Shown here: positions 1 through 9,057 of the stretch, piece by piece
Layout of the letters: each line of letters starts with the position of its first letter
How positions within the stretch are numbered: the first letter of the stretch is position 1
Origin: Obesumbacterium proteus
GTDB lineage: Bacteria > Pseudomonadota > Gammaproteobacteria > Enterobacterales > Enterobacteriaceae
Reading direction: 5' to 3'
Assembly (NCBI RefSeq): GCF_001586165.1
Contig: NZ_CP014608.1
Location: 2,542,001 to 2,606,000 of the forward strand
Length of the DNA stretch: 64,000 nt
Translations under genes and position numbers: made by a program
The notes under the pieces: model-generated
What the model was told of the DNA's origin: nothing
What the model saw: the letters and a program-made list of their open reading frames with translations, nothing else
Databases searched by the model: none

Positions 1-829
1 GAACAAACGTTACGCCTGGCCAGTGAATAAGCGAGCAGGTTTCCGGTAATAGCGCGATGCCCAAGCCTGCGCTGACCAACGCCAGCACAGTTTGCGGCTC
101 CATGGCCTGTTGGGCAATGAGCGGATAGAAACCAGTTTGTACACAGTAATCATAAAGCTGTTGGGCAAAATCGCTGTGGCTGAATGAGAGTGAGATAAAT
201 GGGCGTTCGGCAAGCTGCATGAGGTCGAGGCTAGGGAACTGGCATAAAGGATCGTGCTCGAGCAACGCAACCATGACAGATTCGCGTGCAATATGCTGGT
301 AGCAAATATTGGGCGTGGACTCTACGGCCACATTTCGGTTGATGCCGATATCAATGGTGTGTTGCATGATCTGCTCAATTTGTCGCTGCTGTGGCAGCTC
401 ATGCAACGTCCACGTGGCGTGGGGGTAATCCATGCGAAATGATTTTAGTGCGGGCAGCAGTGCGCCCCACAGCGCGGTACCGATAATGCCGATATTCAAG
501 TGTTGGTTTTCATTGCGTCCTATCTGACGCACATAATTCAATGAGGTTTCTGTCGCATTCAAGATGCGATCGACCTCGGTCTTAAGCACGCGGCCAGCGT
601 GCGTTAACGCCACTTTTCGGCTGTTACGTTCGAGCAGCTTCACCTCAAGAATGTCTTCCAGCTCTTTAATCTGCGTGCTGAGCGGCGGCTGGGAAATGTT
701 CAGCAGTGCAGCGGCGCGGCCAAAATGCAGTTCATCCGCCAGTACCTGAAAATAGCGCAGCATACGCAGACTGATACGACCGTTGCTGTGTACGTGATGG
801 GTGAGTTGGGCGATGGGCGTGGTTGGCAT
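1..829 (-). CDS. xapR: LysR-family regulator, XapR-like, C-terminus cut by window edge
   Basis: The frame is open from an ATG at 829 down to position 1 with no stop, so the C-terminus lies outside the window (about 276 residues visible). The N-terminal winged helix-turn-helix (roughly residues 20-80) shows the LysR pattern ELHFGRAAALLNISQPPLS. The effector domain ends with LVSAGLGIALLP. I recall E. coli XapR as its closest relative, and the position downstream of xapA and a transporter matches the E. coli xapA-xapB-xapR order. Its likely role is to activate the nucleoside genes in response to xanthosine; the effector is inferred. A terminator-like hairpin (844-875) separates it from the transporter gene, so it probably has its own promoter. 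Confidence 0.75.
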   Translation of the reverse strand, partial: MPTTPIAQLTHHVHSNGRISLRMLRYFQVLADELHFGRAAALLNISQPPLSTQIKELEDILEVKLLERNSRKVALTHAGRVLKTEVDRILNATETSLNYVRQIGRNENQHLNIGIIGTALWGALLPALKSFRMDYPHATWTLHELPQQRQIEQIMQHTIDIGINRNVAVESTPNICYQHIARESVMVALLEHDPLCQFPSLDLMQLAERPFISLSFSHSDFAQQLYDYCVQTGFYPLIAQQAMEPQTVLALVSAGLGIALLPETCSLIHWPGVTFV

Positions 830-843
830 GAGGCACCTGAATG

Positions 844-875
844 AAAAAAGGCAGTACTGCATGATGCAGACCGCC
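844..875 (-). terminator. Probable rho-independent terminator after the transporter gene
   Basis: Read on the minus strand, a GGC...GCC stem enclosing CTGCA/TGCAG is followed by six T. It lies between the stop of the TsgA-like gene and the start of the LysR gene. The stem is imperfect in the middle. Confidence 0.5.
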
Positions 876-907
876 TTGGAGGGAGTCAAATAATCGGAAA
901 AATATCG

Positions 908-2122
908 CTAGGCCGAGGCTTGGGTTGCTTTGGCATGAGAGATTTTTTCAGCACGGCTGAGTGCGATGGCGGCCAATAACGCAATCAGCAATAAACCATA
1001 TGAAATTGCAGCAGTTCCCAATGCCCAATGCAGCCCGTAGTAGGAGTTCATCAGCGATGACACGGTTGCAAACAGCAATGTCCCCACGGTGCCACAGGTG
1101 AGTAGGGCAGAGATAAGGGTTGGCGGGCTGTGGCGCACCTGAAGTGAACCATAGCTCATCAATCCAGAGAATAAACCGGAGTTGAAGAAGCCAAATACGC
1201 CGCAGGCGACCATGATGAGCTGGGTATTTGTGCTGGTGGTAATCACTAAAATGGAGGCCATTCCGATCAGCGCGCAAGCCAGCAGGAAGGTGCGTAGTTT
1301 CATCAATTTGACGGTGAACTGGTTAACGAATAGACCCGTGGCTTTCGCCCACCAATAACAGGCCGTGAACAGCGCCGCGTTTTCCGGCGTGATGTGGAAA
1401 CGATCTTGCAGATAGGTTGGTGTCCACATGGTGAAAATAGGTTCAGCCAATAAGAAGGCGAACAGCGCAAAGCAGAGCAGATAAATGGCCGCTCCCCAAG
1501 GTTCTGCCGTGGTTTGGACGGCGTTCGTTGAGGTTTCAGCCGGTGCTTCGGTGGTTGGGAAGCGGCTGCGCAAGGTGATGGACAACATCAAGGCACCGAT
1601 TGCGCCCATAATCGCGTACATGGCTAACCAGTTTGCACCGAGTTTAAACATCCATGCGAGCACGACCGAGAGCGTTGCCCCCGCTAAACTGAAGAAAAAG
1701 TCGGTAAAAATCAGGCTAGAAGAACGTTTTTTCTCTTCAGGATTGATGCGAACCACCAAATAACTGCCGATTGTCATAAATACGCCCCCGCAGGCCCCAA
1801 TCAAGGTGACGGCGACGCTGAATACGGTAAGCGTGGGGCTAAGAAACAGTACGATGCTGACGATCACGGTGACGGCGGATGCGACCACCAATGGCTTTTG
1901 CAGACCCCATTTTTTCATCAGGAGCCCGCCGAGCATGATTGGCAGGAACATCCCCAGATTCATCAGCGTAAACACCTGACCAATGAAGCTATAGTCTTTA
2001 TGAAATGCGTCGCACAGCGGACCGAGTACGATACCCAAGGTAGAAACCAGTGCGCCCACAAAATAGTAACTGAGGTAGGAAATCGCGTTCATATTTACGC
2101 GAGAGAAAGATGACTCTGTCAT
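908..2122 (-). CDS. MFS transporter, TsgA-like, probable nucleoside transporter
   Basis: This 404-residue integral membrane protein has about 12 hydrophobic segments and the major facilitator fold. The segment FTDFFFSLAG and the C-terminal LTCGTVGTLL closely resemble E. coli TsgA, not the NHS-family transporter XapB that occupies this place in E. coli. It lies between xapA and an XapR-like regulator gene, so import of purine nucleosides is the likely role; the substrate is inferred from context only. The ATG at 2122 has GGAG 8 bases upstream. A perfect GCGGGC/GCCCGC hairpin without a T tract (2153-2171) lies in the gap to xapA and could act as an RNA processing or stability signal. Confidence 0.8.
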   Translation of the reverse strand: MTESSFSRVNMNAISYLSYYFVGALVSTLGIVLGPLCDAFHKDYSFIGQVFTLMNLGMFLPIMLGGLLMKKWGLQKPLVVASAVTVIVSIVLFLSPTLTVFSVAVTLIGACGGVFMTIGSYLVVRINPEEKKRSSSLIFTDFFFSLAGATLSVVLAWMFKLGANWLAMYAIMGAIGALMLSITLRSRFPTTEAPAETSTNAVQTTAEPWGAAIYLLCFALFAFLLAEPIFTMWTPTYLQDRFHITPENAALFTACYWWAKATGLFVNQFTVKLMKLRTFLLACALIGMASILVITTSTNTQLIMVACGVFGFFNSGLFSGLMSYGSLQVRHSPPTLISALLTCGTVGTLLFATVSSLMNSYYGLHWALGTAAISYGLLLIALLAAIALSRAEKISHAKATQASA

Positions 2123-2183
2123 AGCAAAACTCCAAGCCGGAGAATGAATAAGGCGGGCTTATGCTGCCCGCTATTGGCCTAAA

Positions 2184-3020
2184 TTACTGCGCATAGCCCG
2201 CAACAAATGTACCGATCAGGCGGACAAAATCGTCGGTTACCATGGCGGCGCATTTCAACGTTTGTTCGTGCGAAAGCTCGACGTCGCTCAGACCCTCTGC
2301 CATGTTGGTGATGGCGGAAACCGCCAGCACTTTCAGGCCACAGTGGCGAGCCGCAATTACTTCTGGCACCACTGACATCCCGACTACGTCGCCGCCGATC
2401 ATTTGCATCATGCGAATTTCGGCGGCGGTTTCGAAGTTAGGCCCCGGATAAGAAACGAATACGCCTTCGTGCAGTTTTAGTGATAAAGACTCGGCGGTTT
2501 GATGCAGGCGACTACGCAGATCGGCGTCATAGGCGTTGGCGAGGCTAAAGAAGCGCGGGCCAAAGCGTTCATCGTTGGGGCCTACCAGCGGCGTGGAAGG
2601 CATGGTGTTAATGTGATCGTTGAGTGCCACCAAGCTCCCAGCGGGAATACCGGTATTCAGAGAGCCGGCTGCATTGGTGCAAAACAGGAATTCACAGCCC
2701 AGCAGTTTGAAGGTGCGTACCGCTGGCGTCATGATCCCCATGCCTTTGCCTTCATAGAAATGACCGCGCCCTTTCATACAGACAACGTCTACGCCGTTGA
2801 TGGAGCCCAACACTAACTCTCCCGCATGGCCGACGACGGTGCTGATGGGAAAACCGGGCAGATCCTGATAGGAAATAGCGACTTTGTTATCAAGCTGGTC
2901 GGCAAATACGCCTAAACCAGAGCCGAGAATGAGCGCAATGCGTGGTTTGAATCCGGGCTTAGCCGCGCGGATGATCTCTGCGGCATGAAAAGGGAAATTA
3001 TCACAATGTGAGAAAGACAT
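2184..3020 (-). CDS. xapA: Purine nucleoside phosphorylase II (xanthosine phosphorylase)
   Basis: This 278-residue protein cleaves purine nucleosides with phosphate to free base and ribose-1-phosphate. It belongs to the trimeric PNP family; its E. coli homologue also accepts xanthosine. Family signatures are visible: ALILGSGLG near the N-terminus (phosphate loop), GRGHFYEG, FCTNAAGSL, and VGMSVVPEVIAARHCGL, where the substrate-site Asn follows in AITNMAEG. A longer frame starts at 3137, but the ATG at 3020 has GGAG about 8 bases upstream and gives the E. coli length (277). It is the first gene of the minus-strand cluster and is divergent from pxpB. Confidence 0.93.
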   Translation of the reverse strand: MSFSHCDNFPFHAAEIIRAAKPGFKPRIALILGSGLGVFADQLDNKVAISYQDLPGFPISTVVGHAGELVLGSINGVDVVCMKGRGHFYEGKGMGIMTPAVRTFKLLGCEFLFCTNAAGSLNTGIPAGSLVALNDHINTMPSTPLVGPNDERFGPRFFSLANAYDADLRSRLHQTAESLSLKLHEGVFVSYPGPNFETAAEIRMMQMIGGDVVGMSVVPEVIAARHCGLKVLAVSAITNMAEGLSDVELSHEQTLKCAAMVTDDFVRLIGTFVAGYAQ

Positions 3021-3323
3021 AGTCGACTCCAGAACAGGAAAGGTATGCCCGCATTGTGTGTATGGCTTCGATTGGCAATCCAATATTAAAAATGCTTTGA
3101 TTGATTCGAAAATCGAATTGATAGCGCGTTTAGGCAATTTATATTTCAGATTCAGCGCATTGTGAAAGCGCCGAGGAAGAGGTGCTTGCAGACGGGTGCC
3201 AACTCAAATTGCCATTCTGTGATCGGAATCTCATTGGGGGATTCATTGACGGCAGTGTTGTCTTTGCGCATAAGTTAACGTAGTGATTGATTATTTGTGG
3301 GTGAAATCCATAGGGAGGCGGTC
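3021..3323. promoter_or_regulatory. Divergent intergenic region xapA / pxpB
   Basis: About 300 bases separate the divergent starts of xapA and pxpB. It must hold both promoters, but I see no convincing -35/-10 pair or operator palindrome. The small frames crossing it have no ribosome-binding site or recognisable product. ybgI, which precedes pxpB in E. coli, is not here. Confidence 0.5.
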
Positions 3324-3980
3324 TTGCAAAAAGCACGATGTTATCTGTTAGGTGAACGCGCGGCGGTGTTAGAACTTGAGCCCCCTTTGTCTTTAGAAAG
3401 TCAAAAGCGTATTTGGTCGTTAACGACGCGCCTGCGTGAGTATCCGAACGTAGCGGAAGTCATTCCCGGCATGAACAACATTACGTTGTTGCTATCGGTA
3501 CCGCAGGCCGATCCGGTTGGAGCGCTGGAAAAACTACAGCAGTGGTGGGAAGAGAGCGAGTCAGCCCAACCTGAAGTGCGCCACATTGATATTCCCGTGA
3601 TTTATGGCGGAGCAGAAGGACCCGATCTCGAAGAGGTGGCTCGATTGCATAATCTGACTGCGCGTCAGACCGTTGAGCTGCACAGCAGCGCCGAATATGT
3701 GGTCTATTTCCTCGGTTTTCAGCCGGGATTTGGCTATTTGGGCGGGCTGCCTGAGGCGTTGCATACGCCACGGCGCGCCGTTCCCAGAGTTAAAGTGCCG
3801 CAGGGTTCGGTGGGCATCGGCGGCAGCCATACCGGCGTTTACCCGTTAGCGTCCCCCGGTGGCTGGCAGATTATTGGCAATACGCCGCTGGCGTTATTTG
3901 ATCCTCAGGCTTCGTCATCAACCTTGCTACGCCCCGGTGATAGCGTGCGCTTTGTACCGCAGAAGGAGGGAGTATGTTGA
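3324..3980 (+). CDS. pxpB: 5-oxoprolinase subunit B
   Basis: PxpB is one of three subunits that hydrolyse 5-oxoproline to glutamate with ATP, removing a spontaneous damage product of glutamine and glutamate. The KipI-type domain is visible (IPGMNNITLLLSVP near residues 49-62; FLGFQPGFGYLGGLP; GGSHTGVYPLASPGGWQIIG). A GTG at 3297 is possible, but a TTG at 3324 is preceded by GGAGG with 5 bases spacing and gives 218 residues, which is the E. coli length. The gene overlaps pxpC by 7 bases, indicating translational coupling. Confidence 0.92.
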   Translation: MQKARCYLLGERAAVLELEPPLSLESQKRIWSLTTRLREYPNVAEVIPGMNNITLLLSVPQADPVGALEKLQQWWEESESAQPEVRHIDIPVIYGGAEGPDLEEVARLHNLTARQTVELHSSAEYVVYFLGFQPGFGYLGGLPEALHTPRRAVPRVKVPQGSVGIGGSHTGVYPLASPGGWQIIGNTPLALFDPQASSSTLLRPGDSVRFVPQKEGVC

Positions 3981-4903
3981 AAATTATTCGTGCGGGTCTA
4001 CAAACGACGGTACAGGATCAAGGGCGTCATGGTTTTCGTGGTCAAGGCGTGAGCTTAGGCGGTGCCTTGGATGCACCGGCGCTGTACGCCGCGAATATCT
4101 TGGTGGGAAATAAAGGCACTGACGCAGGGCTTGAGATTACCCTCGGTGAATGTTCGGTGGAGTTTGCCCGCGATGGCTGGATGGCATTAACCGGCGCGGG
4201 ATGTGATGCCTATCTGGACCAGCAACGTATTTGGACCGGCTGGAATTATCCGGTTCGGGCAGGGCAGCGCTTGGTATTACACCGCCCTAAGCGCGGCATG
4301 CGCAGCTATCTTGCCGTTAGCGGAGGGATTGATGTACCCGAAGTGTTGGGATCGCGAAGCACCGATCTCACCGGGGGCTTTGGCGGATTGGAAGGGCGGA
4401 AATTAAAGGATGGCGATAGCTTGCCTTTAGGCGACATTCACTTTGTGCCGAAAAAATCGCAGGGTATTAAGCAACTGCTCTTCAACAACTATATCCGTGT
4501 ATTACCGGGGCCAGAGTTTCAGGAATTTAGCCCGCAGGAACAGGACTTTTTCTGGCGTACTCCGTGGCACCTGAGCCCGCAAAGTAATCGTATGGGTTAT
4601 CGCTTAACCGGACATTCGTTGAAGCGCGAGAGTTCACGCGAGATGTTTGCGCATGGTTTATTACCCGGCGTTATTCAGGTGCCTCACGGCGGTCAGCCGA
4701 TTGTGTTGATGGCTGATGCGCAAACCACCGGCGGATATCCGCGTATCGCCTGTGTGATCGAAGCCGATCTCTATCATTTGGCACAGATCCGCCTAGGTGA
4801 GCCGATTCACTTTATTCGTTGTACGCTGGCACAGGCCCAGCAGGCTTATAAAGAGCAGAAAATTTATCTGCGCCAGCTTGAGCGAGGGATTCAGGGTGAT
4901 TGA
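3974..4903 (+). CDS. pxpC: 5-oxoprolinase subunit C
   Basis: This 309-residue protein belongs to the KipA/urea amidolyase-related family (biotin-dependent carboxyltransferase-like fold) and is the partner of PxpB. The N-terminus IIRAGLQTTVQDQGRHGFRG and the C-terminal MADAQTTGGYPRIACV are family signatures. It overlaps pxpB upstream and pxpA (8 bases) downstream, so the three subunits are made from one transcript. The E. coli protein has 310 residues, so the gene is full length. Confidence 0.92.
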   Translation: MLKIIRAGLQTTVQDQGRHGFRGQGVSLGGALDAPALYAANILVGNKGTDAGLEITLGECSVEFARDGWMALTGAGCDAYLDQQRIWTGWNYPVRAGQRLVLHRPKRGMRSYLAVSGGIDVPEVLGSRSTDLTGGFGGLEGRKLKDGDSLPLGDIHFVPKKSQGIKQLLFNNYIRVLPGPEFQEFSPQEQDFFWRTPWHLSPQSNRMGYRLTGHSLKRESSREMFAHGLLPGVIQVPHGGQPIVLMADAQTTGGYPRIACVIEADLYHLAQIRLGEPIHFIRCTLAQAQQAYKEQKIYLRQLERGIQGD

Positions 4904-5699
4904 TCTCAATGCGGATTTAGGCGAAGGCGGGGTGAATGACTATGCGCTGCTAAAGCTGGTCAGCTCAGCCAATATCGCCTGTGGATATCACGCCGGTGAT
5001 GATGCGACCATGCGACAGTCGGTGATTTGGGCCAAGGAGTTGGGCGTCGCTATCGGCGCGCATCCGAGTTTCGCTGACCGAGAAAATTTTGGCCGCAGCC
5101 GTCAAAATCTGCATCCTGATGAAGTTTATCAGTTGGTCACTGAACAGCTTCATGCGCTCAATCGGCACTGTCTGGCACTGGGTGCAACTCTGCGGCACGT
5201 GAAACCCCATGGCATGCTCTACAACCAAGCCGCGGTTGAACCCGCGCTGGCGCATGCCATTGCGCGTGCCGTGCTGGATTTCAACCCTGCACTGCGTTTG
5301 GTTGGTCTGGCGGGTAGTGCGCTGATAAGTGAGGGGCAAGCCTTAGGCTTAACCACATGGCAGGAAGTTTTTGCCGATCGTAACTATCAGGCCGATGGAT
5401 CTTTAGTTCCGCGCAGTGAACCCGATGCGTTGATCACCGATGACCAACAGGCACTACGACACACTATGATGATGGTGCAGCATCATCAGGTGGTGACCCC
5501 TAAGGGCGATATCGTGCCTGTTCAGGCTGACACCGTCTGTTTGCACGGCGACAATGCGCATGCGTTGGATTTCGCACGTTTACTACGCGCCCATTTTTCA
5601 CAGCAAGGGATTAAGGTCAGCGCCGAGTGCGGTTTGGCACGCTATGCCGATCGCGCTATTCTGGCCTTAGGTTTTAGCCAGATTAAGAGAGTTCAGTGA
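4896..5699 (+). CDS. pxpA: 5-oxoprolinase subunit A
   Basis: PxpA (LamB/YcsF family) is the third subunit of the ATP-dependent 5-oxoprolinase. The GTG at 4896 follows GAGGG by 7 bases, and the protein begins with the conserved IDLNADLGEG. Other family motifs are NIACGYHAGD, GAHPSFADRENFGR, RHVKPHGMLYN, VFADRNYQADGSLVPRS and VCLHGD. It is 267 residues, about 20 longer than E. coli PxpA (244), the extra lying at the C-terminus. Its stop overlaps the nei start (TGATG). Confidence 0.92.
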   Translation: MIDLNADLGEGGVNDYALLKLVSSANIACGYHAGDDATMRQSVIWAKELGVAIGAHPSFADRENFGRSRQNLHPDEVYQLVTEQLHALNRHCLALGATLRHVKPHGMLYNQAAVEPALAHAIARAVLDFNPALRLVGLAGSALISEGQALGLTTWQEVFADRNYQADGSLVPRSEPDALITDDQQALRHTMMMVQHHQVVTPKGDIVPVQADTVCLHGDNAHALDFARLLRAHFSQQGIKVSAECGLARYADRAILALGFSQIKRVQ

Positions 5700-6490
5700 T
5701 GCCAGAAGGCCCAGAGATTCGTCGCGCTGCGGATAAGCTCACCGATGCCGTAGTAGGCAAAACGCTGACCGAGGTGTGGTTTGCGTTTCCGCAGTTAAAG
5801 CATTATCAATCACAGTTGGTTGGCGAAAAAATAGAAGATATTGAAACGCGTGGTAAAGCGCTGCTGACACACTTTTCCAATGGCTTAACCATGTATAGCC
5901 ATAACCAGCTTTATGGGGTGTGGAAAATTGTTGATGCGGGCGAAACGCCGGATACCAAACGCGATCTGCGTGTTCGTCTTGAGACTGAAGATAAAGCCAT
6001 TTTGTTGTATAGCGCGTCGGATATCACCATCGCACCGCGTGAGGAGATTGCGCAGCATCCCTTTTTACAACGCGTTGGACCGGATGTTTTAGATTTGCGA
6101 CTGAATGCGGCGCAGGTCAAAGAGCGCTTGATGCAGCCAGCGTTTCGTCGTCGTCAGTTTGGCGGGTTATTGCTGGATCAGCGCTTTTTAGCGGGATTAG
6201 GTAATTATCTGCGGGTTGAGATTTTGTGGGATGCCGAACTGGCCCCAACGCATAACGCTCAGTCGCTGCGTGAAGATCAGCTTGAGCACCTATCTCATGC
6301 GCTGTTGGATATTCCTCGCCTTTCGTATAACACCCGTGGAACGATGGATGACGATGTGCATCACGGTGCACTGTTTCAATTCAAAGTTTTCCACCGCGCC
6401 GGTGAACCTTGTTTGCGCTGCGGCGAGATGATTGAGAAAACGATGATTTCGTCTAGACCGTTTTACTGGTGCCCGAATTGCCAGCGATGA
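5699..6490 (+). CDS. nei: Endonuclease VIII (DNA glycosylase/AP lyase)
   Basis: Nei excises oxidised pyrimidines from DNA and cleaves the resulting abasic site. The protein (263 residues, E. coli length) begins with PEGPEIRRAADKL; after Met removal, the N-terminal Pro is the catalytic nucleophile and Glu the proton donor. That fixes the ATG at 5699 rather than the GTG one codon upstream. A four-Cys zinc finger closes the protein (CLRCGEM...CPNCQR). The start overlaps the pxpA stop, the same linkage as in E. coli. It converges on gltA. Confidence 0.95.
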   Translation: MPEGPEIRRAADKLTDAVVGKTLTEVWFAFPQLKHYQSQLVGEKIEDIETRGKALLTHFSNGLTMYSHNQLYGVWKIVDAGETPDTKRDLRVRLETEDKAILLYSASDITIAPREEIAQHPFLQRVGPDVLDLRLNAAQVKERLMQPAFRRRQFGGLLLDQRFLAGLGNYLRVEILWDAELAPTHNAQSLREDQLEHLSHALLDIPRLSYNTRGTMDDDVHHGALFQFKVFHRAGEPCLRCGEMIEKTMISSRPFYWCPNCQR

Positions 6491-6517
6491 TGGTTAGGAA
6501 TGATACGCCATCCCAGT

Positions 6518-6589
6518 CCTCCCCTTGGTCGGGGAGGGAGCAGATCGGAATAGGTTCTCGGTATGCTTCTCCCCCTGAAAAAGGGGGAG
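6518..6589. repeat. REP-like double hairpin between nei and gltA
   Basis: There are two palindromes: CCTCCCC-TTGGTC-GGGGAGG (6518-6537) and CTCCCCC-tgaaaaa-GGGGGAG (6569-6589). The first, with its tail agcagatcg, recurs almost exactly at 62445-62474; the second resembles 12136-12170. They sit between convergent genes and have no T tract. Confidence 0.7.
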
Positions 6590-6612
6590 TCTAGGAGGGC
6601 GTTTTAGCGAAG

Positions 6613-7893
6613 TTATTTCTTCAACTGAGACTCAAACGGACGTTTGTCGTAACCGGTGTATAGCTGACGAGGACGCGCAATTTTAATGCCGTCGTCGTGC
6701 ATTTCGTTCCAGTGGGCAATCCAGCCTACGGTACGTGCCATAGCGAAGATAACGGTAAACATGGAAGACGGAATACCCATGGCTTTCAAAATGATGCCTG
6801 AGTAGAAGTCGACGTTTGGATACAGTTTTTTCTCGATGAAGTACGGGTCGTTCAGCGCGATGTGTTCCAGTTCCATCGCCACTTCCAGCAGGTCATCTTG
6901 CAGATTCAATTCTTTCAGCACTTCGTGACAGGTTTCACGCATGACGGTAGCGCGTGGGTCATAGTTTTTATAAACACGGTGACCGAAGCCCATCAGGCGG
7001 AAAGAGTCGTTTTTGTCTTTGGCACGGCGAACGAATTCTGGAATGTGATCAACTGAGCTGATTTCTTCCAGCATTTTCAGTGCCGCTTCGTTTGCACCGC
7101 CGTGCGCAGGTCCCCACAGCGAGGCAATACCCGCAGCGATACAGGCAAACGGATTAGCGCCGGATGAGCCCGCAGTACGAACGGTCGAGGTTGATGCGTT
7201 TTGTTCGTGGTCAGCATGCAGGATCAAAATACGATCCATTGCGCGCTCAAGAATTGGGTTGACCACATACTCTTCACACGGCGTTGAGAACATCATGTTC
7301 AAGAAGTTGCCGGAGTAAGACAGGTCATTCTTCGGATAAACAAACGGTTGGCCGAGTGAATACTTGTAGCACATCGCCGCCAGCGTTGGCATTTTAGACA
7401 ACAGACGATAAGCCGCAATCTCACGATGGCGCTCGTTATTAACGTCTAAAGAGTCGTGATAGAACGCCGCCAGAGAAGCGGTTACACCGCACATCACCGC
7501 CATTGGGTGAGAGTCGCGACGGAAACCGTGGAACAGACGGGTAATCTGTTCGTGGATCATGGTGTGGCGCGTGACCGTGGTTTTAAAGGTTTCGTACTCT
7601 TTTGGCGTTGGCGCTTCGCCGTAAAGCAGAATGTAGCAAACTTCCAAGTAGTTGGAGTTTTTTGCCAGCTCATCGATTGGGAAACCGCGATGCAGCAGGA
7701 TACCTTCGTCACCGTCGATATAGGTGATTTTGGATTCGCAAGAGGCCGTGGAGGTAAATCCTGGGTCAAACGTGAAGTAGCCTTTTGAACCGAGGCTACG
7801 AATATCAATCTCTTCCGCGCCCAACGTGCCCGAAAGTACATCAAGTTCAATTGTTTCGGAATCGAGCGTCAGCGTCGCTTTCTTGTTAGCCAT
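6613..7893 (-). CDS. gltA: Citrate synthase, type II
   Basis: GltA condenses acetyl-CoA and oxaloacetate to citrate, the entry step of the TCA cycle. The 426-residue protein is of the NADH-inhibited hexameric type. Catalytic residues equivalent to E. coli His264, His305 and Asp362 lie in WGPAHGGANE, GFGHRVYKNYDPR and NVDFYSG. The upstream ATG in frame (7929) is rejected because the ATG at 7893 has AAGGAG at good spacing and gives the E. coli N-terminus. It is divergent from sdhC, as in E. coli. Confidence 0.96.
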   Translation of the reverse strand: MANKKATLTLDSETIELDVLSGTLGAEEIDIRSLGSKGYFTFDPGFTSTASCESKITYIDGDEGILLHRGFPIDELAKNSNYLEVCYILLYGEAPTPKEYETFKTTVTRHTMIHEQITRLFHGFRRDSHPMAVMCGVTASLAAFYHDSLDVNNERHREIAAYRLLSKMPTLAAMCYKYSLGQPFVYPKNDLSYSGNFLNMMFSTPCEEYVVNPILERAMDRILILHADHEQNASTSTVRTAGSSGANPFACIAAGIASLWGPAHGGANEAALKMLEEISSVDHIPEFVRRAKDKNDSFRLMGFGHRVYKNYDPRATVMRETCHEVLKELNLQDDLLEVAMELEHIALNDPYFIEKKLYPNVDFYSGIILKAMGIPSSMFTVIFAMARTVGWIAHWNEMHDDGIKIARPRQLYTGYDKRPFESQLKK

Positions 7894-8655
7894 TACAGTC
7901 TCCTTAGCGCCTCTAGATTTAAGAACCATTAACGACCGACACCGTTAGTGTGTACCAGCCTCCCTGTTAGCGGTTCTTCGCGCTCTGTTGACCACCGTCG
8001 AATGTCGTGGGGGTCTTAAATTATAGGGTACAGAGTGCAATTTATCCTGCTAACGGCCAGTTTGTCGTTCGACGACTACTCGCTCGTCGATGTTTAGAAT
8101 GTTAATGATTCGTTGGTATTCTTTATAACATAATTAATTATTGCCTACGTTAAACCCATGGGTATTCACATATCCCACTGTTGCATAACTTTGCACTGGG
8201 GGAAAGAGTTTGCTCATCAATAGTACAACGTAGGTCTATTCGCCATCCTGTTGTAACGGAAATGTTGATTCCTTGTCAAATCATGTAATTAATTTTGGCG
8301 TATTTGTTACTTTCGTGACTCATGTCACTGTTCCGGTCAAATGTCTTTAATCAGGTTGTATTCGAATTGTAATCAAATTGTGATACTTCTATACTGCCGC
8401 CAGGTCTCCGGGACTTATTGTTTTTTAGGGTTGTACCCTCTAAGAAACTGCCCTGAAGTAGGAGCACCCAGCGTGAATATGAAACGCGCCGTTTTAGCAC
8501 GGTGGAAGCTGTAGGCGCGTGACGTGAAGGATTACCCAACTTATTGGGTTGCGATAGGTAAACGCCGAAGCAACTTTAATCAGATAGGTAAAGCGCTGCT
8601 TGACCCCGCCCAGGCCCGGAGGAAGGAAAAATAATAAAAGAGCTGTGTGGGCGCT
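7894..8655. promoter_or_regulatory. Divergent gltA / sdhC control region
   Basis: This is a 762-base gene-free stretch. The central part (about 8090-8370) is A+T-rich and should hold the gltA promoters and binding sites for global regulators. One ArcA-like match (GTTAATGATTCGTTG at 8101, 10 of 15 to the consensus) is weak alone. The right half is the sdh promoter and long leader, described separately. I see no supported small gene here. Confidence 0.7.
8367..8395 (+). promoter_or_regulatory. sdhCDAB-sucABCD promoter
   Basis: The -35 TTGTAA (8367-8372) and -10 TATACT (8390-8395) are separated by 17 bases. The sequence from the -10 onwards (TATACTGCCGCCAGGTCTCC) is the same as I recall for the E. 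coli sdh promoter, where transcription starts a few bases further on. The leader to sdhC is about 255 bases, unusually long as in E. coli, where small RNAs act on it. Confidence 0.8.
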
Positions 8656-9057
8656 ATGATAAAAAATGTCAAAAAGCTTTCAAAAAAACAAAGACCCGTC
8701 AATCTGGATCTGCAAACGATCCGATTTCCCGTCACTGCGATAGCCTCCATATTACACCGCGCTTCAGGTGTGATTACCTTTGTATCACTCGGTATTCTGC
8801 TTTGGTTACTGGGACTTTCCCTCTCTTCTCCAGAAGGGTTCGTTCAGGCCGCAGCGGTTATGGATAGCTTTATCGTTAAATTCATCGTGTGGGGGATCCT
8901 CACCGCATTGGCGTACCACATCTGTGGTGGTATTCGTCACATGCTGATGGATTTTGGCTACATCGAAGAGAGTTTCGCCGCAGGTAGTCGCACAGCTTAT
9001 GTTTCATTTGCGATCACCGTCGTACTTTCTATTTTAGCTGGAGTCCTCGTATGGTAA
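8656..9057 (+). CDS. sdhC: Succinate dehydrogenase cytochrome b556 subunit
   Basis: SdhC is one of two membrane anchors of complex II; it contributes to the haem b and ubiquinone sites. The 133-residue protein has three membrane helices; the family motif LHRASGVITF includes the quinone-site Ser/Arg region, and the haem-ligand His lies in LAYHICGGIRH. It is 4 residues longer than the E. coli protein near the N-terminus (KKLSKKQRPVNLDLQTI). The ATG at 8656 is chosen by alignment over a GTG three codons earlier. It overlaps sdhD by 7 bases. Confidence 0.95.
   Translation: MIKNVKKLSKKQRPVNLDLQTIRFPVTAIASILHRASGVITFVSLGILLWLLGLSLSSPEGFVQAAAVMDSFIVKFIVWGILTALAYHICGGIRHMLMDFGYIEESFAAGSRTAYVSFAITVVLSILAGVLVW

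Noticed and set aside
8101..8115. ArcA box in the gltA-sdhC region
   Set aside because: Only 10 of 15 positions match and no phased second copy is present.
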